This document shows, in pieces, positions 17,229-26,343 of a stretch of 64,000 bases of DNA. This stretch comes from SM23-32 sp964434535 (GTDB lineage: Bacteria; Planctomycetota; Brocadiia; SM23-32). The stretch is taken from contig CAYSWA010000005.1 of assembly GCA_964434535.1 (NCBI GenBank), positions 62,001 through 126,000 on the forward strand, read 5' to 3'. Position numbers and translations under genes: made by a program. Each line of letters opens with the position of its first letter. The stretch's first letter is position 1. Below the pieces are notes generated by a model. That model searched no databases. It was not told where the DNA came from and worked only from the letters and a program-made list of their open reading frames with translations.

Positions 17229-18433
17229 CGGAGCTTCCCAGGCTCATGGTGCTCTCCACGTCCCTGCCCGGCTCGCGCCACGGCGGCGGCGTGGTGCAGG
17301 AAGAGGTGCTGCGTCACTACCCGCGCGAGCGGTTCGTCTGCGTCTCGTGCCTGCCTCCCTGCGGCGAAGTCTCGCCGGTGCTGGACGGCGTGCCCCGGCT
17401 CACGCTGCCCCTCTCGCCACGGCCGCGCCTGCGGGGCGCGCGGTTCTACATGCCCGTGCTGCGGGCGGCGGCCCGGCGGCTGCTGGCGCCGGGGTGCGTT
17501 GGGCGGGCCGTCCGCTTCGGGCGCCGCCACGGCGTGCAGACGGTCTGGGCGGCGCTCCAGGGCGACGCGCTGCTGATCGCGCGGCCCGTGGCGGAAGGGC
17601 TCGGCGTGCCGATGGTCGGCACGGTCTGGGACGATCCGGAGGGCTGGCTCTCCGACGCCGGCTACGACGCCCTCTCCCGCCGGTCCATGCGGCGGCGCTT
17701 CCGGGAGGCGCTGCGCAAGGCGACGGCGCTGGCCACCTCGGGCGAGGGGATGCAGGCCGCCTACCGCCGCGAGCACGGGGTCGGCAGCGTCATCCTGCGC
17801 CACGGCTTCGCGCAGGCGGCGCCGCCGCCCGACGGGCGCCGAGACCGAGAGGGCGTGACCATCGGCTTCGCCGGCAGCGTCTACGGGCGGGACGCGTGGG
17901 AGGCCCTCTACGCGGCCGTCTGCCGCCTGAACGCCTCGGGCCGCGTGCCGCGCATTCGCATCCGCGCGTTCGGGTCCATGACGCCGCCCCCGTCATCGAA
18001 CGGCGTCGAGGTCGAGGCGCGCGGCTGGCAGCCGGCCGAGGTGATGCTGCGCGAGCTGGCCGAGGCGGACTTCTGCTACCTGCCCTACTGGTTCGAACCG
18101 GCCAAGCGGCGCCACGTCGAGCTTTCGTTCCCCAACAAGTTCGAGACCTACATCGCGGCCGGGCGGCCGGTGCTCTTCCACGGGCCGGCCTACGCGGGCA
18201 TCGCCGGCACGGTCCGGCGCCGGGGCGTCGGCCTCTGCGTGCACAGCCTGGAGGCGGACGCCGTGGCCGGTGCGCTGGAGCGGCTGATCCGCGACGAAGC
18301 CCTGCGCGAGGGCATGGCCGAGGCCGCCCGGCGCGCCTTCCACGACGAGTTCAACCTCGACGCCCTGCTGCGCAACTTCGCCCGGCTGATCGGCGTCGAG
18401 CCGGAAGCTCTCCAGGCGGAGGGGCGCAGATGA
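17225..18433 (+). CDS. GT-B glycosyltransferase
   Basis: This 402-residue protein has two Rossmann-like halves. The N-terminal domain carries the glycine-rich SRHGGGVVQ acceptor loop. The C-terminal half has IGFAGSVYGRDAWE and FPNKFETYIAAGRPVLF, typical of the donor-binding domain of GT4-like enzymes. The usual E-x7-E pair is not well conserved here, so the family number is uncertain. It is translationally coupled to both neighbours through ATGA overlaps. It is probably one of the chain-building enzymes. Confidence 0.82.
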   Translation: MTELPRLMVLSTSLPGSRHGGGVVQEEVLRHYPRERFVCVSCLPPCGEVSPVLDGVPRLTLPLSPRPRLRGARFYMPVLRAAARRLLAPGCVGRAVRFGRRHGVQTVWAALQGDALLIARPVAEGLGVPMVGTVWDDPEGWLSDAGYDALSRRSMRRRFREALRKATALATSGEGMQAAYRREHGVGSVILRHGFAQAAPPPDGRRDREGVTIGFAGSVYGRDAWEALYAAVCRLNASGRVPRIRIRAFGSMTPPPSSNGVEVEARGWQPAEVMLRELAEADFCYLPYWFEPAKRRHVELSFPNKFETYIAAGRPVLFHGPAYAGIAGTVRRRGVGLCVHSLEADAVAGALERLIRDEALREGMAEAARRAFHDEFNLDALLRNFARLIGVEPEALQAEGRR

Positions 18434-19608
18434 GCAACGGCACATTCCTGTTCGCCAGCTCCATCGCGCTCTACCCGCCGCTGCGGCGCAGCGCCGAGAT
18501 CGTCGCGCGCGAGCACGACCTGGAGGGCCACCTGCTCGCGCCGCTGGAGTTCGCCGTGCCGGCCATCCACAAAGAGGACGCCGTCTATCGGGCCACTGAC
18601 TTCGACCCCGCCTCCACGACCCTGCGAGCCCACTTCCTGCCCGCCCGGCGGGGGGACGTGCTCCGGTTCGGCTTCGAGCCGCGCCCCCTGCGCCGGTTGC
18701 TCGGCGAGCTGGACCCCGACTACGTCTGGGTCCACGGGGAGTTCTGGCAGGGCATCGCGCACCAGTTCCTCTGGCACTGGCGGCTGCGGCGGCAGCCGCG
18801 GATCGTCGCCCGCGGCGGGCCCAACCACCTGCACGATGGCGTCCCGCTGCTCGCGCCGAGGCCCCCCTTCGTCAGCCGCACCCGGCTGAAGCGGATGCTG
18901 CTCTGGGGGCGGCTGGACGGCGTGGGCGTCGCCTCCAGCCTGTCTGGGGCCTGCGCCCGACGGATTGGACTCCCCGGCCGGATTCCCGTGGCGGTCAACT
19001 ACCTGCCCGCTTGCGGGCCGGCCGACGCCGCCGCCGAAGGCGTCGAACTGCCGTGGCCGGCCGAGGAGTCCTTCGTGGTCGGCTTCGCCGGCGCCCTCAC
19101 CGCCCAGAAGGGCTGGCCCGTGCTGCTCGACGCTGTGGAAGCCCTGCCGCGGCGTTTCAAGTTGTTCGTCGCCGGCGCCGGACCGCAAGAAGCCGAACTG
19201 CGCGCCCGCCTCGCGTCGCGTTCCCTGTCCGGACGTTCGCTCTTCGCCGGCGTCGTGCCGACCGGCGTGCTGCTGGCCACCTACCCGCGCCTGGACGCCG
19301 TGGTGCTGCCCTCGATCACGACTGCGAACTCGGTGGAGATCTTCGGCCGCGTGCTGGCCGAGGCGATGGCCTGCGGCGTGCCCGTGGTCGGCTCCGACAG
19401 CGGCGCCATCCCCGAGACGATCGGCGACGCCGGACTCGTCGTGCCCGAGGGCGACGCCGAGGCCCTGCGCTGCGCCATCCTGCGCCTGAGCACCGACGAG
19501 CAGCTCCGCGCCGAGTGCATCCGGCGAGGCAAGGAACGCTACGAGCGCCACTACACCTGCGAGGCATACGCCGCCTCGATCGCCGCCCTACTGGGGATAG
19601 ACCGGTGA
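18430..19608 (+). CDS. GT4 glycosyltransferase
   Basis: This is a 392-residue GT-B enzyme. The open frame extends upstream to 17347 inside the preceding gene, but the ATG at 18430 overlaps that gene's stop (ATGA) and begins a normal N-terminus. The C-terminal domain shows VGFAGALTAQKGWPVLL and the donor-site motif E-I-F-G-R-V-L-A-E (E-x7-E), followed by ACGVPVVGSDSGAIPE. These are hallmarks of retaining GT4 transferases. The N-terminal half has YVWVHGEFWQG and a GGPNHLHDG loop. Its specific sugar is unknown. Confidence 0.87.
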   Translation: MSNGTFLFASSIALYPPLRRSAEIVAREHDLEGHLLAPLEFAVPAIHKEDAVYRATDFDPASTTLRAHFLPARRGDVLRFGFEPRPLRRLLGELDPDYVWVHGEFWQGIAHQFLWHWRLRRQPRIVARGGPNHLHDGVPLLAPRPPFVSRTRLKRMLLWGRLDGVGVASSLSGACARRIGLPGRIPVAVNYLPACGPADAAAEGVELPWPAEESFVVGFAGALTAQKGWPVLLDAVEALPRRFKLFVAGAGPQEAELRARLASRSLSGRSLFAGVVPTGVLLATYPRLDAVVLPSITTANSVEIFGRVLAEAMACGVPVVGSDSGAIPETIGDAGLVVPEGDAEALRCAILRLSTDEQLRAECIRRGKERYERHYTCEAYAASIAALLGIDR

Positions 19609-20588
19609 CCACAGACCGCCAGAAGTCCACGGCGACCACGGCCCGCTGCTGGTGCGGCGGCGAAGAGCTGCGCCACCTCAACCAGCAGTACGCCGAGTGC
19701 GCCTCATGCGGGACGGCCGTGCTGACCGCCGGGCGGCCGGCGGCCCTCCGCCCGGGCGGCGACCCGGCCGCGTTCTACGCCGAGCGCTACTGGCGCGGCC
19801 ATCAACAGGAGGAGCTGGGCCTGCCCGATTTGGCCCGCCGGGCGCGGGAGGACCTGCCCGGGCGCTGCCAGTACTGGCTCGGATGGCTGCTGCGCTTCCG
19901 CCCCCCGCCGGCGAACGTGCTGGAGGTCGGCTGCGGCCACGGGGGGCTGGTCGCCTGCTGCCGCCAGGCGGGCTACGGCGCCCTCGGGCTCGAGCCGGCC
20001 GAGTGGGTGGCCGACTTCGCCCGCCGGGCGTTCGGCGTGCAAGTCCGCTGCGGCACTCCCGAGTCGCTCGACTTCGAGCCCGAGGCGTTCGACGTGATCG
20101 CCATGATGGACGTGCTGGAGCACCTGCCCGACCCGGCCGGGGCCATCGCCGCCCTCGCCGACGTGCTCGCCCCGGACGGGCTGCTCGTCGTGCAGACGCC
20201 GTGCTACGGCCCCGACCGGCCCGCCGGCTGGCCGCACTTCAACGCGCCGGAGCACCTGCACCTGTTCACCGAGAACTCGCTGCGGGACCTGCTCGCAGGC
20301 GCCGGGCTCGGCGAAGTGGAGTTCTGCCCGCCGCTCTTCGGCCACGGCTACGACATGTTCTGCTTCGCCGGGCGGCAGAGACCGGCCCCGTCCGATCCCG
20401 AACGGGTCGAGCAGGCCCTCCTGAGCAGCCCCGGGGGCCGGCTCGCCCTGGCCATGCAGGATCTCTACTGGGGCGAGGCCCCGCCGTGGCGCGCCGGCGT
20501 CCGCGCGGCCGCATGGCAACTGATGGACGCCGTCAAGCGGCGGCTGCGCCGGGGCCGCGCCGATGACCAGACCAGGAAGGAGCCTTAG
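19605..20588 (+). CDS. SAM-dependent methyltransferase with N-terminal zinc-ribbon-like motif
   Basis: This class I methyltransferase of 327 residues probably methylates a sugar of the chain or caps it. Translation starts at GTG (19605) in a GTGA overlap with the preceding gene. The first ~40 residues hold two cysteine pairs (CWC and CASC), suggesting a small metal-binding ribbon. The SAM site is VLEVGCGHGGL, followed by LGLEPAEW and the MMDVLEHLPDP segment common in sugar methyltransferases. Chain-terminating methylation would fit the Wzt-type C-terminal domain encoded at 13967, which recognises capped ends. That link is an inference. Confidence 0.82.
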   Translation: MTTDRQKSTATTARCWCGGEELRHLNQQYAECASCGTAVLTAGRPAALRPGGDPAAFYAERYWRGHQQEELGLPDLARRAREDLPGRCQYWLGWLLRFRPPPANVLEVGCGHGGLVACCRQAGYGALGLEPAEWVADFARRAFGVQVRCGTPESLDFEPEAFDVIAMMDVLEHLPDPAGAIAALADVLAPDGLLVVQTPCYGPDRPAGWPHFNAPEHLHLFTENSLRDLLAGAGLGEVEFCPPLFGHGYDMFCFAGRQRPAPSDPERVEQALLSSPGGRLALAMQDLYWGEAPPWRAGVRAAAWQLMDAVKRRLRRGRADDQTRKEP

Positions 20589-20591
20589 ACC

Positions 20592-21857
20592 GTGCCGGAC
20601 GGCCTCACAGTGGTGATCAACGCCCAGGTCCCGCCCGGCGGGCGCTGGGGCGGGGTGCAGCAGTTCGTGGCCGGCCTGGTCTGCGCGCTGGGGCGGCTCG
20701 ACGACGGCCCGGAGCGTTACGTCGTCCTCGGCCCGAGCGAGGGGGCCGAGTGGCTGGAGCCCTACCTGGGACCGAACCAGCGCCTCGTCGCCGAGCCGGC
20801 CCCCGCGCCGGACAGGGCGGAGCGGCTCAAACGCGCCCTCGGCCCCCTGCGCCGCCCGCTCGGCCGGCTCTATCGCCGCCTGGCCGGGCCGCCCCACTAT
20901 GGCGTCGAGGACGGCAACGGCCTCTACCGCTCGCTCGGCGCGGACGTGGTGCACTTCCCCTTCCAGCGCTTCGCCGCCTGCGACCTGCCAACGGTCTACA
21001 ACCCGCACGACCTCCAGCACCGCCACATGCCCGAGCTTTTCCGGCCGGAGGAGCTGGCCTACCGCGAGGCGGTGCACGGCTTCGCCTGCCGCCACGCGGG
21101 GGCCGTCGCGGCGGAATCGGCCTGGGCCATGCGCGACCTGGCGGCGCAGTACGGCGTCGAGCCGGCCCGGCTCTACGTTGTGCCGCGCGGCGCGCCGACT
21201 GACCTGGCCGGGCCGGTCAACAGGGAGACGCTGGAGCGCATCCGGCACGAGCTCTGCCCGGACGGCCCCTTCTGCCTCTACCCCGCGCGGACCTGGCCGC
21301 ACAAGAACCACGCCCGCCTGCTGGAGGCGCTCGGGCTGCTGCGCGAGCGCCACGACCTGGCCCTCGGGCTCGTCTGCACCGGCCGACCGACCGAGCACGT
21401 CGGCGCGCTGAGGCGCCGTGTGCGGCGCCTCGGGCTCGACGGGCAGGTCCGGTTCACCGGTTTCGTGCCGGCACCGGAGCTGCGCGCGCTCTACCGGCTG
21501 GCGCGGTTCCTCGTCTTCCCGAGCCTCTTCGAGGGAGGCGGGTTCCCCGTGATCGAGGCGTTCCACGAGGGCGCGCCGGTGGCCTGCTCGCGCGCCACCT
21601 GCCTGCCGGAGTGCGCCGGCGACGCGGCGGTCTTTTTCGATCCGCTCTCCCCCGAGGACATGGCCGGGGTCATGCACCAGTTGGCCCGCGACGAGACGCT
21701 CCGCGCCGCCTTGAGGGAATGCGGACGGCGGCGGGCGCGGCTCTTCCACTGGGACAAGACCGGGCGCACCTATCGCGCGATCTACCGGAAGCTCGCCGGC
21801 CGCGCCCTCTCCGAGGAGGACCGGGCCACGCTCGCCGAAGCGGGAGGGAAGGCATGA
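20592..21857 (+). CDS. GT4 glycosyltransferase
   Basis: This is a 421-residue GT-B enzyme with a GTG start. The N-terminal domain has the GGRWGGVQQF acceptor loop and YNPHDLQHRHMPELF. The C-terminal domain has YPARTWPHKNHARLLEAL and the motif E-G-G-G-F-P-V-I-E (E-x7-E), followed by CLPECAGDAA. The HDLQH segment and the PECAGDAA loop are typical of mannosyltransferase-like members, though substrate prediction from these is weak. It lies 3 bp after the methyltransferase gene and overlaps the next gene by 4 bp. Confidence 0.88.
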   Translation: MPDGLTVVINAQVPPGGRWGGVQQFVAGLVCALGRLDDGPERYVVLGPSEGAEWLEPYLGPNQRLVAEPAPAPDRAERLKRALGPLRRPLGRLYRRLAGPPHYGVEDGNGLYRSLGADVVHFPFQRFAACDLPTVYNPHDLQHRHMPELFRPEELAYREAVHGFACRHAGAVAAESAWAMRDLAAQYGVEPARLYVVPRGAPTDLAGPVNRETLERIRHELCPDGPFCLYPARTWPHKNHARLLEALGLLRERHDLALGLVCTGRPTEHVGALRRRVRRLGLDGQVRFTGFVPAPELRALYRLARFLVFPSLFEGGGFPVIEAFHEGAPVACSRATCLPECAGDAAVFFDPLSPEDMAGVMHQLARDETLRAALRECGRRRARLFHWDKTGRTYRAIYRKLAGRALSEEDRATLAEAGGKA

Positions 21858-22711
21858 CGGCGAGGAGACACGCCAGCGACGGCCTGCCCCGCATCAGCAT
21901 CGTCGTGCCGTCCTGCAACCAGGCCGCCTTCCTGGCCGGGGCGCTCGACTCGCTCGCGGCGCAGGACTACCCGGACCTGGAGGTGATCGTGGTCGACGGG
22001 GCCAGCGCGGACGGCACGGTCGAGCTGCTGCGGCGCCGGGCCGACGTGGTGAGCCGCTGGATCAGCGAGCCGGACCGGGGCCAGACCCACGCCCTGAACA
22101 AGGGCTTCGCCATCGCCACCGGACGGGTGCGTGCCTGGCTGAACTGCGACGAGCGCTACCGGCCCGGCGCGCTGCGGCAAGTCGGGCGGGCCTTCGCCGC
22201 CGATCCATGCCCCGACGTCGTCTTCGGCCATCGCGTGGTGGTCGACGCGCAGGGGTGCGAGCTGCGTCGCATGCGCCTGCCGGCCATCCACCCCCGCCGC
22301 TACGCGCTTTACGGCTCGGGGCTGCTGTTCTCGGACACGACCTTCTGGACGGCCGAAGTCCACCGGGCCACCGGCGCGCTGGACGAGGCCGGCTGCCCGC
22401 GCTACGGGATGGACTTCGACTGGTTCGGGCGGCTTTCGCTCAACGTGCGGCGCTGGCGGCGCCTGGACGCCTACCTGAGCGAGTTCACCCAGCACGAGGC
22501 CCGCGTCTCGGAAGGCGTCGAGGAGATGCCGCAGATCGCCCACCGCATCCGGCGCCGCCTGCTGCGCAGGGCCGGGGTAGGACCGATCAGGGCAATGCTG
22601 ATGGGCGCGCTCTGCTACGCGCCCGTGCGGGTCGGGCGCGAGGGATGGCGCGGCCTGCTGCGGCCCCCGTCGCCGCGCACGCTGCTGCGCGTGGCCGGGC
22701 TGACGAGGTGA
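21854..22711 (+). CDS. GT2 glycosyltransferase
   Basis: This is a 285-residue family 2 enzyme. The frame runs further upstream, but the ATG at 21854 sits in an ATGA overlap and starts just before the first strand, ISIVVPSCNQAAFL. Donor-binding VVDGASADGTVELL is followed by DRGQTHALNKGF and AWLNCDERY at the DXD position. YGMDFDWFGRLS is the likely catalytic-base region. The C-terminus is arginine-rich and may contact membrane lipids. It probably adds one sugar to a lipid-linked intermediate in the cytoplasm. Confidence 0.87.
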   Translation: MTARRHASDGLPRISIVVPSCNQAAFLAGALDSLAAQDYPDLEVIVVDGASADGTVELLRRRADVVSRWISEPDRGQTHALNKGFAIATGRVRAWLNCDERYRPGALRQVGRAFAADPCPDVVFGHRVVVDAQGCELRRMRLPAIHPRRYALYGSGLLFSDTTFWTAEVHRATGALDEAGCPRYGMDFDWFGRLSLNVRRWRRLDAYLSEFTQHEARVSEGVEEMPQIAHRIRRRLLRRAGVGPIRAMLMGALCYAPVRVGREGWRGLLRPPSPRTLLRVAGLTR

Positions 22712-22730
22712 GGCGCACAAGGAGAGATCA

Positions 22731-24149
22731 TTGACGCTGCGCACGGACACGGGGACCTGGCTGCTTTTCGGCGCGGTGACGGTGCTCTGGCTGCTGGCCG
22801 CCGTAGTGGTGGTCTGGCGGCGCCGGCGAGCCCGGGAGGTCGCCCCGCCCGGCGGGGCGTGGCGGGCGCTGCTCTTGACGCTGTTCGGCTTCGCGTGGCT
22901 GGCCTTCGGAGTCGCCTACATACTGCGCTTTGCGATGCTCGCCTACGACCCGGTGCTGTTCCAGGCGTCGCGCTTCCCGCCCTGGCGGATACCCACCGAG
23001 GCGCTGAACCACACGTGGCTGCTGCTCGGCGTCTACTGGCTGGCGCTCTGCGCGGGCGCGGCGGCCGTTGTGGTCGCGCTCCCGGCCCGGGTGCCGCGCT
23101 TCCTGCGGCGCATCGACCTGCTGGACGCGCTGGCGAACGCCCCGGCGCTGGACCTGCTGGCCTGCGCGTCGGGAGCGGCGTTGGTGCTCCTGTTCGGGCT
23201 GCGGCTGCCGGGGGCTCTGCGCACTCCCGTCGGGCACGTGGCGGGCCTGTGGGTCATCCCCGCCGCGCTGGCCTGGCACATGCACTTGCGGGGGGCGCCC
23301 ATCGGCGCGCGGCGGTATCTCTACCTGCTGCCGGGGCTGCTGCTGTTCGTGCTCAGCCCCTATCGCGAGCATCTGCTCGGCATGTTCTTGTGCGTCGCGC
23401 TGCCGGCCGTCGCCCTGCGGCGGGGCGCCGGATCGGTCAAGATGGCGGCCCTCGCCGTCGCCGTCCTGCTGATCTCCTCGGTGGCGCTCTACGTCTACCG
23501 TCCCCTCTTCTGGGGGGGCGAGAGCTGGGAGTCGAGCCGCCGGTACGCCGATTGGGGGCTGTGGCGCCAACGGCCCGATCAGGCCCCGTGGACGAAGCTG
23601 AGCAGGCGGTTTCACGGCTTCGACTCCGCCGCGCTCACCCTCTGGCTCGTGCCCGAGGCGTTCCCCCACGAGCAGCGCAACCTGGCGGGCGAGCTGGCGG
23701 TCAGCGCGCTGGTGCCGCGCGCGTTCTACGCCGGCAAAGAACGCTCCGAGCGGGGCCGGCTCTTCTCCACCACCATCTGGGCCTACGACGTGGCCGGCGA
23801 GCCCGTGGGCAGGAGCCCGGCCATGATCGCCCCGTCCATGCCCGGGGACCTCTGGGCGGCCGGCGGCGCCCGCGCGGTCGTCCTCGGCGCGCTCGCCTGG
23901 GGCGCGCTGATCGGCCTGCTCGAGTGGTGGCGGCGCGGGCTGCGCAGCGGCCCGGCCGTGGCGCTGGTGGCCTTCCTGGCGTTCCGCGTCGCCGGCGGGA
24001 TGGAGCGCGACTTCGTGCACGCCTGCGCCACCATCGCCCAGGTCGTCATCGTGGCCCTCCTCGTCCTGGCCCTGGTGCCGATGCGGAAACGCCGATCGGC
24101 CCGGGCGACGGCGGCACGACGCAGCGCATCGGAGGCGAGCCCCTCATGA
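22731..24149 (+). CDS. Polytopic membrane protein, Wzy-type polymerase-like
   Basis: This 472-residue protein has about ten to twelve hydrophobic helices and starts with TTG behind AAGGAGAG. No named signature can be read with certainty. The layout fits an oligosaccharide repeat-unit polymerase of the Wzy/EpsG type: a large hydrophilic loop around residues 255-345 (YRPLFWGGESWESSR, then LVPEAFPHEQRN and SALVPRAFY), flanked by helices. It differs from the NRNHFA-type protein at 6375. Either could be the true polymerase, with the other acting as a ligase. Confidence 0.7.
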   Translation: MTLRTDTGTWLLFGAVTVLWLLAAVVVVWRRRRAREVAPPGGAWRALLLTLFGFAWLAFGVAYILRFAMLAYDPVLFQASRFPPWRIPTEALNHTWLLLGVYWLALCAGAAAVVVALPARVPRFLRRIDLLDALANAPALDLLACASGAALVLLFGLRLPGALRTPVGHVAGLWVIPAALAWHMHLRGAPIGARRYLYLLPGLLLFVLSPYREHLLGMFLCVALPAVALRRGAGSVKMAALAVAVLLISSVALYVYRPLFWGGESWESSRRYADWGLWRQRPDQAPWTKLSRRFHGFDSAALTLWLVPEAFPHEQRNLAGELAVSALVPRAFYAGKERSERGRLFSTTIWAYDVAGEPVGRSPAMIAPSMPGDLWAAGGARAVVLGALAWGALIGLLEWWRRGLRSGPAVALVAFLAFRVAGGMERDFVHACATIAQVVIVALLVLALVPMRKRRSARATAARRSASEASPS

Positions 24150-25321
24150 GCCGATTGCATTCCCCCGGCGGCGCGCCCGGCGAGCCGCGCGTGCTGCACT
24201 TCGGCAAGTACTACCCGCCCCACCGCGGCGGCATGGAGACCGTTGTGGCCGGCCTCTGCCGGGGCCTGGCCGGCCGGGGCTTCCCGTGCGGAGCCGTGGT
24301 GGCCGGGGACCGGGCCCGCCCGCGCATGGACCTGGACCGCGGCGTCGTGGTCGAGCGCATGGCGGCTTTCGGGGCCGTCCGCTCGCTGCCGCTCTGCCCG
24401 CGGGCGCCCGTCGCCCTGCGGGGGCGCGAGGTGGACGTGATCCACCTGCACCATCCCAACCCCCTGGCGGACCTGGCGTGCCTGCTCTCGGACTCGGCGG
24501 CGCGCGTGGTGGTCACCTACCACAGCGACATCGTCCGTCAGCGCCGCCTGGGCGGCCTGCACGCCCCCCTGCTGCGCCACACGCTGAGGCGCGCCGATGC
24601 CGTCGTGGCCACCTCGGCGCAGTACGCCGACTCCAGCGCCGCGCTCGCCCCGTTCCGCGAGAAGGTCCGCGTCATCCCGCTCGGCATCGAGCCGCCGGCC
24701 CTCCCGCCCCTGAGCGAGCCGTTCGCGGGGCCGGGCCGCGAGCCGCGCTACCTCTTCATCGGCCGGCTGGTGCCCTACAAGGGCCTGCCGGTGCTGATCC
24801 GGGCGCTGCGCCTGGCGCGCGGACGCGCCTGGGTGGTGGGAGCCGGCCCCCGGCAGCGGCAGCTCAGGGCCCTGGCGCGGGATGAGGGCGTGACGCCCCG
24901 CGTGGAGTTCCTGGGCGAGGTCAGCGAGGCGGAGAAGCTGCGCCGGCTGGCCCGGTGCGACGCGCTCGTGCTGCCGAGCCTCACGCGGGCCGAGGCGTTC
25001 GGCATCGTGATCCTGGAGGCGATGGCGGCCGGGCGGCCCGTCATCGTCAGCGACCTGCCCACCGGCGTGCGGATGCTGGTCGAGGACGGCGCCACGGGCC
25101 TGCGCTTCCCGCCGGGCGACGCGACCGCGCTGGCCGCGGCGATGCGGTGTCTGGCCGAGGACCCGGAGGCCGCACGCCGCATGGGAAGTGAGGGGCGGCG
25201 ACGCTTCCATGAGCGCTACACGTTGGACCGAATGGTGGAGGGCCACGTGCGCCTCTACCGCGAGCTGTGCGGGATCGAGGCGCCGAAGCGCGCTGAACTC
25301 AGATCGGCGAAGAGGGCATGA
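24146..25321 (+). CDS. GT4 glycosyltransferase
   Basis: This is a 391-residue GT-B enzyme beginning in an ATGA overlap with the polymerase-like gene. The N-terminal domain has HFGKYYPPHRGGMETVV (acceptor loop) and VIHLHHPNPLAD. The donor domain has YLFIGRLVPYKGLPVLI, then the motif E-A-F-G-I-V-I-L-E (E-x7-E) and AAGRPVIVSDLPTGV. VTYHSDIVRQ matches a catalytic-histidine region often seen in mannosyl- and rhamnosyltransferases. The much longer frame upstream (from 22859) is a non-coding extension. Confidence 0.9.
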   Translation: MSRLHSPGGAPGEPRVLHFGKYYPPHRGGMETVVAGLCRGLAGRGFPCGAVVAGDRARPRMDLDRGVVVERMAAFGAVRSLPLCPRAPVALRGREVDVIHLHHPNPLADLACLLSDSAARVVVTYHSDIVRQRRLGGLHAPLLRHTLRRADAVVATSAQYADSSAALAPFREKVRVIPLGIEPPALPPLSEPFAGPGREPRYLFIGRLVPYKGLPVLIRALRLARGRAWVVGAGPRQRQLRALARDEGVTPRVEFLGEVSEAEKLRRLARCDALVLPSLTRAEAFGIVILEAMAAGRPVIVSDLPTGVRMLVEDGATGLRFPPGDATALAAAMRCLAEDPEAARRMGSEGRRRFHERYTLDRMVEGHVRLYRELCGIEAPKRAELRSAKRA

Positions 25322-26343
25322 GGATACTGCTGATCGGACCGTTCGCCGAGGGCCTGCTGCCGGAGAGCTACGCGCGGGCGTTCGCGCGGCTCGGCCACGA
25401 GGCGCTGCGCTTCGACTCGGACCGTGCTTACTTCAGCGCCGCCTGGTATGCCGGCAACCGATGGGCCCGCCGCCTGGCCCGGCCCCTGCTCTGGAGGCGC
25501 GTCAGCCGGCAGACGCTCCAGGTGGCCCAGGAGGCGCGTCCCGAGCTGATCGTCGTCTTCAAGGGCGCCTACCTGGAGGCCGAGACCGTCGCCCGCCTGC
25601 GCCGCGCCGCGCCCGTGGTCAACTACTACCCGGACGATCCCTACTGGGGGGTGCCGCTCGACCCGCGCAAGACCTCCGCCCAGCGACGCGACCTGATCGA
25701 CGTGCTGGGCGAGTATACGCGCCTCTACACCTGGGAGCGCGGGCTGGTGGGGAAGCTGCGCGGCAACGACGTCGCCGCCGCCTACCTGCCGTTCGGCGCG
25801 GACACATCCGTCTTCCGGCCGCCCCTCGACGGCGGTTCGCCGGACGGCCGGATCGTCTTTGTAGGACAGCATAACCGCTGGCGAGAGAGCAAGATAGACG
25901 CGGTCCGACGACACCGCGTCCACCTCTACGGGCCCCGCTGGCGCCGGGCCGCGCGGCGCTTCGGCGGGCGGCACGTCATCCACGCCGAGCGGGCCTACGG
26001 GCGGCACTGCGCGCGGGTCTACGCCGGCGCGGCGGTCGGGCTCAACGTGCTCAATGCCGGGAACATGCCCGGCCACAACATGCGCACCTTCGAGATACCC
26101 GCCAGCGCCGGGGCCATGCTCGCCACCTACACCGAGGAGCAGGCCGCCTTCTTCCCGCCCGGCGAGGCCGCCCTCTACTACGGCGAGCCCGACGAGCTGG
26201 ACGCGCAGATCGAGCGGCTCCTCGCCGACGAGCCCCTCCGCGAGCGCCTGCGCCGCAACGGGCTGCGCATCGCCCGCGCGCACGACTACGTGCGCCGCGC
26301 CCGCGAGATGCTCGCCGACCTGGGCCAGGAGGAGGTCGCATGA
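25318..26343 (+). CDS. CgeB-like glycosyltransferase
   Basis: This is a 341-residue GT-B-like protein. VVNYYPDDPYWGVP in the middle and LNVLNAGNMPGHNMRTFEIPASAG later match the CgeB / DUF3880 group of glycosyltransferases. Known members decorate spore coats, flagellins or surface layers. YLPFGADTSVF separates the domains. It overlaps both neighbours by 4 bp, which ties it to the same translation unit. Substrate is not predictable; a glycan- or protein-modifying role is possible. Confidence 0.8.
   Translation: MRILLIGPFAEGLLPESYARAFARLGHEALRFDSDRAYFSAAWYAGNRWARRLARPLLWRRVSRQTLQVAQEARPELIVVFKGAYLEAETVARLRRAAPVVNYYPDDPYWGVPLDPRKTSAQRRDLIDVLGEYTRLYTWERGLVGKLRGNDVAAAYLPFGADTSVFRPPLDGGSPDGRIVFVGQHNRWRESKIDAVRRHRVHLYGPRWRRAARRFGGRHVIHAERAYGRHCARVYAGAAVGLNVLNAGNMPGHNMRTFEIPASAGAMLATYTEEQAAFFPPGEAALYYGEPDELDAQIERLLADEPLRERLRRNGLRIARAHDYVRRAREMLADLGQEEVA

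Noticed and set aside
17347..18429. Upstream extension of the GT4 gene that would give a 753-residue protein
   Set aside because: It overlaps a complete glycosyltransferase gene in another frame; the ATG at 18430 in an ATGA overlap gives a normal N-terminus.
22859..24145. Upstream extension of the GT4 gene at 24146
   Set aside because: It is read through the polymerase-like gene in another frame and has an arginine/alanine-rich shadow composition.
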